From positions 124,001-188,000 of the forward strand of contig VRVR01000026.1 in NCBI GenBank assembly GCA_009859145.1: DNA of 64,000 nucleotides, given 5' to 3'. A model generated the notes under the pieces. The model had not been told where the DNA came from, did no database searches, and saw nothing but the letters and a program-made list of their open reading frames with translations. Both the position numbers and the translations under genes were made by a program. Positions 59,359 to 64,000 of the stretch are shown here, one piece after another. The stretch comes from Andalucia godoyi (Eukaryota; Discoba; Jakobea; Jakobida; Andaluciidae). The first letter of the stretch is position 1. Every line of letters begins with the position of its first letter.

Positions 59359-59592
59359 CTGGCGCTCGTTTGCTGTCTGTCAACGACCCCCGTCCCAAAA
59401 AATGGATATGTTTCTATTGGACATCACGTCTTCCGGAGATTGATTGCAAGTGCTTCATTTTTCGTGTAAAGTAGTTTTAAAAAACAAATCAAATCGGCTT
59501 CTCACTTTCTCTCGACGAATGACTGCAGCCAGCAAATCAGTGCATCGAAGGACGGAAAAATCAACACAACAACAGCAGACGTTCAATCCTTC

Positions 59593-61325
59593 CTAATGTT
59601 CCATATATTGCGATAAGTCAATGGACAAGTCGGCCGCCAGCAGCTTTGCGGTTTCAACATCGACATTGGAGCGCAAGCGGAAGTTTGAAAGTTCCACGGA
59701 AGACTCGGAACTGCGAGATAGCAGTTTCAAGGAACACAAGGTAGAAACATCTCGAAATACAGAGTCAGGAACATACGGATCACACAGCTGCCGAGGAAAA
59801 GGCAGTCCAGACGCTGTCAAAACCAAGTTTGGCTCATAAATCGAGTAAAAAACACAAAGAAGCCTTTCGATTTCAAATGGCTTGCTTTGCTCGTCTGCAG
59901 CTTGGGACAGCACAGTTGCACCACGCTGATCCGTTCGATTGGTTCGACGCTTCCGTTTTCTGACCGTCAGCGGAGCAAAATACTTCATGTCCAATCTACT
60001 GGGTGTCTTTCCGGCCAAATAAGCAGCCAACAACAGAAACTTTGTTCGCGCAGGCAGGTTTGCCAATCGAGTTTTTGAAGCACTCATCGCTTGCACCGCG
60101 GCTACGTCATCGTCAAACTGATTATCCGGAACAAGATCCGATTCACTAGCCCCGACTCGACTCTGTGAAGACGCCAAAGGCGCAGCGGTTCGTGAAAACA
60201 ACTGCAGCATTGCAGACCGGAGGGCCGCTTGAGCATTCTTTACTAGCGCGGACGTGTCCCCCGGACCCAGCTTTCCCGCAATAACTGGCGCTATATACAA
60301 CTCAAACAAACCCGGCACATGATGTCGCATCTCGTATACATCCCGACAAGCAATCCAAGCAAGATCCACAAAATAGTGAACAAAATCACGAAACAAACTC
60401 TCGAAATCTAGCGCGGACAGTCCAGCCTGGCTGAATTTCTCCTTCAATGACGCGCAATCACCGTCTCGGTATTCAACGAGCGTTTTTCTGATAAAGGACT
60501 TGTCATAAAACTCTGAGGCGCAGACTTTCATGGGTGGAGGAAGGCCAACAGCACTCGGGAACGCATCCCACGGCGCTTCTGAGATCAAAATGGGGGAAAC
60601 ACGAAACTCAAACTGCGATAGATTAGCGACTACGAGCAACAAACACCAAAGGCAAAAAGAAAAGAAGAAGAAACGATTCATACCATGGAACAAAGGTCCT
60701 GCAACATGACCAAGAACGCGTCTTCGGCAGACTCGAGGCTCAGTGCAGACGGAATAACGAGGATGATGTTTTCGTTTGTTGATGCAAAGTGCGCAGACAG
60801 CGTATCCATCAAGGTGAAGAATGGGTCACCACGAGCGCGATTCATCCTCTGCTCTGGTTTTCGGCGTTTGGGGGTGGAAATCAGCTGCACCACTTCGGAT
60901 CCATCATGGCTAAGCTTGTCGAGAATCGTCAAGAACAAGTCTTTGATCGAAGTCATGCAAAATGGATCACACAAAACATGCCGATACGAATTTCTTTGGA
61001 GCACTGACTGCACCGAACGAAGTGTAAGATACTCACATGGAGTTTGCACATGAACAAAACATGATGGTCGCAGCGAATTCTAGCCGAAAACAACCAACAT
61101 CATCAGTAAGCACCCAAGGATGGACCAAAAAACCCAAAAAAGATAGAAAAGAAAAGAAAAAATAAGAAAAAAAAAAAGAAAAAAAGAGTCAGCAGCAGCA
61201 AAGACATACACCTGGATATAGTACAGATAGCGATTCTTCAAATCCCACCATTTCTCGTGCACAAAATCAATGCAGTCGTGCGTTCCTTCTTTGGTCTTCA
61301 CCTTCTTTACCTTTTTTTTTCCCTT
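59593..61325 (-). CDS. ORC5: Origin recognition complex subunit 5, at least three exons
   Basis: The terminal exon (60612-59593, 339 residues) and the preceding exon (61079-60684) are joined by a 71 bp intron (GTATGA/TCGCAG), in frame. A third exon ending at 61212 (KWWDLKNRYLYYIQ, donor GTGTAT) joins through a CTAG acceptor. ORC5 blocks are VQTPCEYLTLRSV, VSPILISEAPWDAF, and YFVDLAWIACRDVYEMRHHV then PGLFELYIAPVIAG. LPARTKFLLLAAYLAGKTPS, the winged-helix ERLLCVFYSIYEP and the tail IDLSQYMEH also match. ORC5 is part of the complex marking DNA replication origins. No Walker A motif is visible upstream, so either a 5' exon was missed or the site is degenerate. The outer limit at 61325 is a guess from an in-frame TAG that could be a splice acceptor. 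Confidence 0.8.
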
Positions 61326-61682
61326 CTACCCTTGTGCTGTTCAGTTGTCCAAGTCGTTCTTGTTGCCAGCAGCCAGCAAGTGACGACACCCTGGGAAAAG
61401 CAAGAAGAGACGGGGGGGCGCTAAGGCAAGCTATCGTAAGAGCAGCTATTCTTGCCGGATTTTTCGCACTTGTCATTGTCGGGTCATTCCAATTGGAAAA
61501 ACCACCCAATTATTTTCGTTGCAAATTCGTGTTCAGCGCAGTGAACTTTCATACGTTTCGTTTTTAAAATGTTCATCCGATAATGTTCATTACGTTTTTC
61601 TGAGTCCCGCAAAATGGAAGAAATGTAATTAGGAGGCAGGCATACTTGCCGGGTCAGTAAACGATCCTCTACCGGAAGAAAC

Positions 61683-62743
61683 GTGAATTCGGACGCGCAG
61701 CTCACGAAAGACGTCCTTGCGCATGTCATTAAGTGTGTAAAGGACAAGGATCTGCAATCTCCTGAACGTACCGTGCGCAAAATACGTGGGTATCTATTCC
61801 GCCGTGGTCATCGATGAACTAAACGACTATGCACGAAATGTGTTAGTGAAAACGCCTGGTGGGCAGTCTCGAACCTTTCATCCTGTCGTTCCAACAGAAG
61901 AGGAAGATCGTTGTCCAAATGTTGTCGAAGTACGTAAGCGATACCGGAAGAACAAGAACGATAACACTAACAAGGAAGAGAGTGTGTTCTTTTGGACATG
62001 GCATCAAAACGAAAGTATCCAAAACAATGCTGTCGAAACATTGGCTTTTTGCGTCCGTCTCTAGCCCTCTGCCTTCCCTCAACACTCGAACGATCGCGGG
62101 AATATTCATTTAACAACAGTAACGTCGACGAATTCTTTGGAGATCTGGAAATGGCGTATGCGCGAGCAGGAATTGCGAGTCAAGAAGATGCTTGGAGAAT
62201 CATCAACATGGACGAGACAGGTGTCCAAGGAGATCATGAGTCCAAGATGCGTATACCCGCTCCCGAAGGCACAAAGAGAGTGACGAACGACAATAACGAT
62301 GCAGAAGGCCGCAAAGGAACCGCAGCAGCGGGAGGGAAACAGAGGCAGCGGCGCAACCGTCAAAGAGGAGTCCTATCAGCAAGTGCACGCAAGAACCGGA
62401 AAAAGCCTCGAGCAAAGACGTCAAGTTTCTGTCTCACTGCTCAGGAAGCGGTTGCTTTCCTGCGAAACAAAGTTGCAGACGAGAATCAACAGAGAGCGGA
62501 GAAGGATGCAAAAGCACGGAAACGGCAACAGACAGCAGCCCGAAGCTCGAGCGTTTCGACTGCTCCTCGTCCGCCAAACGCCATCCACATCCGTTCCTAC
62601 AATGGCGGTGAGGGCAGCAGGCACGGTTGGAATACAGCCCCCACGAGAATGAATGCTGTCGTCTATCCAAGCAGCAAACCGACGATTTGCCCAAAACTAA
62701 CGCTAGCCATTCTCCAGGCAAGCAATTGGAGATGTAATTCTTA
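61683..62743 (+). pseudogene. Decayed pogo/Tigger-like DDE transposase
   Basis: Fragments in different frames line up with the order of a pogo-family transposase. An N-terminal piece (NSDAQLTKDVLAHVIKCVKD) is followed by a DNA-binding-like piece (KRKIVVQMLSKYVSDTGRTR then TLTRKRVCSF, about 61892-61980). Next comes TLERSREYSFNNSNVDEFFG leading to WRIINMDETGVQ (about 62192-62227), the hallmark around the first catalytic Asp. The central DDE core, including the second Asp and the third acidic residue, is missing: the frame jumps to a basic C-terminal tail (RKNRKKPRAKTSS, then AQEAVAFLRNKVADENQQRA). Frameshifts and the internal loss mean it cannot encode an active enzyme. It lies between ORC5 and the right-edge gene. 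Confidence 0.68.
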
Positions 62744-62744
62744 A

Positions 62745-63410
62745 TCTTTGCTCGAAACTGTGCCCATTTATATCGTCATACGTTTTAAAGAACAAAGAGA
62801 GATTAAATGCGAAAAGACTGGAGGATAACCGGCAAAAATACCAGGAACAGGCAAGAATACCTGCTCTTCCGATAAACACACAGCAAAGGGGTGGCAACTA
62901 CAGCGGGTGGCGAGTGCGGCCGGCGCTACCACGGTTGGATCTTTGTGAGAACCTGCCAGACACAAACATCTTCGACAGACAACACTTGACAACCGATTCC
63001 TTGTAATCGATGATTCTTCCGCGACAGTTCTTTCTGGGTCTTTTGGCAGCAGGCTCCTCCGCCGCGGTCTCTCTTTCTATATGGCGCACTCCGTTGCCAA
63101 TCAACAGAATGAATACAATATCCGCTCGGAATGGCAATAAAAAAAGCTGGTTGAATTTTCCTGGTTCCCAAAGTCCAAAACGGTTTCTAACGAATGCACT
63201 AATTGATCATTTCGAGAGTTCTGAACAAAAACATAGGCTATTTCTATTTTGGGGTGCGCAGACCTACGGATGTCCCACTCAAAAGGAAAATTCATTGGAT
63301 GGGGCGCTGGTGCTGATTTATAAAGTCATTTTACTTCAAAAAAAAAAAATCTGCTTGAGGCGCAGCATGCGAGCCAAATGCTTGGAGAGGTTTGTGTTGG
63401 AGGGTAGTAC
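62745..63410. other. Unassigned stretch after the transposase relic
   Basis: A coding-like minus-strand frame at 62898-63137 (AAKRPRKNCRGRIIDYKESV) and a plus-strand frame at 63010-63414 overlap, and neither has a recognisable motif. An A-run lies at ~63339-63349. It may be residual transposon sequence; no terminal inverted repeats were identified. Confidence 0.35.
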
Positions 63411-64000
63411 CTAGGAGAATCCGGAGAGAAGCATTGGTCTGAGGAAGAGTGGCATGGCATACATCAGAGAGCGACCAACTAGCTCGGGAGCCGGAACAGA
63501 GAGAGATAGTGCAAAGGCTATTGAGAAAGGCAGTGAGCCGTCTTCAGCAACAGCAGCAAGAGACGGAATGAGGCATGGAATGTACTCTGTCGGCGGCTTC
63601 CGCAATTCAAGCGCGTGGCAGTGCGCCTCCAAAGCTACCAGTCGGTCTTGGAGCTGCGTAACGGAAGCCCGCAAGGCAATGTTTTCCGTACGCAGTCCAT
63701 TAACTGTTTCCTCTGCAGCTTCCTTCGCCTTGACGGTGTCCTTCTCGATCTTTGCCGATGCTATCTTTGCGGCCTTCAGTTCCTTCTCATTTTCTTGACA
63801 CGATGCAGTTTGATCAGCAAGTTGTTTCTTGAGATCGCTGGTTTGAAGCAGCAGCCCAGAAATCGCTTGCTCTTTCTCAGTCAGCGTACGTGCATGAGCC
63901 TCCTGCGCCCCGCCCAGTTGGCTGCGTAACTCTGCTGCCAAGTCTGCTTGCTGGGCAAGCTGGGACTGCAAACACTGTGCCAGCGCAGACTGTTCCTGCA
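63411..64000 (-). CDS. Coiled-coil protein, 3' part only (runs off right edge)
   Basis: A frame open to the right edge ends at the TAG at 63413-63411, so the C-terminal ~195 residues are present. The first ~125 residues are a coiled coil rich in Gln, Ala, Glu and Leu (LAQQADLAAELRSQLGGAQE and ASVTQLQDRLVALEAHCHAL). The last ~60 residues switch to a hydrophobic region with Pro (LPFSIAFALSLSVPAPELVG, then SLMYAMPLFLRPMLLSGFS). These may form one or two membrane segments, so a tail-anchored golgin-like protein is one possibility. The family cannot be assigned from the part visible. Confidence 0.65.
   Translation of the reverse strand, partial: QEQSALAQCLQSQLAQQADLAAELRSQLGGAQEAHARTLTEKEQAISGLLLQTSDLKKQLADQTASCQENEKELKAAKIASAKIEKDTVKAKEAAEETVNGLRTENIALRASVTQLQDRLVALEAHCHALELRKPPTEYIPCLIPSLAAVAEDGSLPFSIAFALSLSVPAPELVGRSLMYAMPLFLRPMLLSGFS

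Overview
The window is nuclear DNA of a compact eukaryotic genome, most likely a free-living single-celled protist. It carries eukaryote-only genes (COG3, SRP19, ORC5, importin alpha, kinesin-8, FYVE, BEACH and PI3-kinase proteins). Genes are packed at roughly one per 2.3 kb on both strands. Most are single-exon; those with introns have short GT-AG introns of about 70-200 bp. TAA, TAG and TGA all serve as stops, so the code is standard. Intergenic DNA is rich in simple repeats, and one run of 452 unresolved bases (33397-33848) sits inside a CT microsatellite. The lineage cannot be fixed from the sequence; a jakobid-like or other excavate-grade flagellate is only a guess.

Layout. 0-10 kb: 5' part of a membrane protein leaving the left edge, an ABCA-type half transporter, COG3, a small membrane protein, an orphan gene with one intron and a PLAC8 protein. 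10-24 kb: two secretory hydrolases (GH13 amylase-like protein and a membrane-anchored sedolisin), a FYVE/EF-hand protein, a class I-type PI3-kinase and an O6-alkylguanine-DNA alkyltransferase. 23-36 kb: a multi-pass membrane protein, TRMO, an acidic orphan, SRP19, a TMEM41-type VTT protein, a kinesin-8 and a TLC-domain protein. 36-45.6 kb: a protein with the CDCA3/Tome-1 layout, a four-exon importin alpha, a WD40 protein, a FAN/NSMAF-type BEACH-WD40 protein and RPIA. 48-64 kb: an orphan, a coiled-coil protein, an NPC1-like sterol-sensing-domain protein, a ZnT zinc transporter, ORC5 and the 3' part of another coiled-coil gene. The genes are mostly unrelated housekeeping functions; the commonest theme is endomembrane and lipid biology (COG3, PI3K, FYVE, TMEM41, TLC, FAN, NPC1-like, ABCA).

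The most unusual content lies between the genes. Five intergenic loci carry relics of a TnpB/Fanzor-type element, the eukaryotic RNA-guided nuclease family. Two (about 7.3 kb and 57.2 kb) keep pieces of the C-terminal nuclease and zinc-ribbon region. Three (4.07-4.43, 18.61-19.07 and 45.87-46.24 kb) are near-identical short elements. In the longest of these the Fanzor N-terminal motif is joined directly to the C-terminal GARNI motif by a large internal deletion; the other two have lost a further 86 bp. All three keep a right-end hairpin whose differences are all G:U-compatible on the sense strand, making it a candidate remnant of the element's guide-RNA scaffold. A decayed non-LTR reverse transcriptase (about 46.7-47.6 kb) and a decayed pogo/Tigger-like transposase (about 61.7-62.7 kb) complete the mobile-element content.
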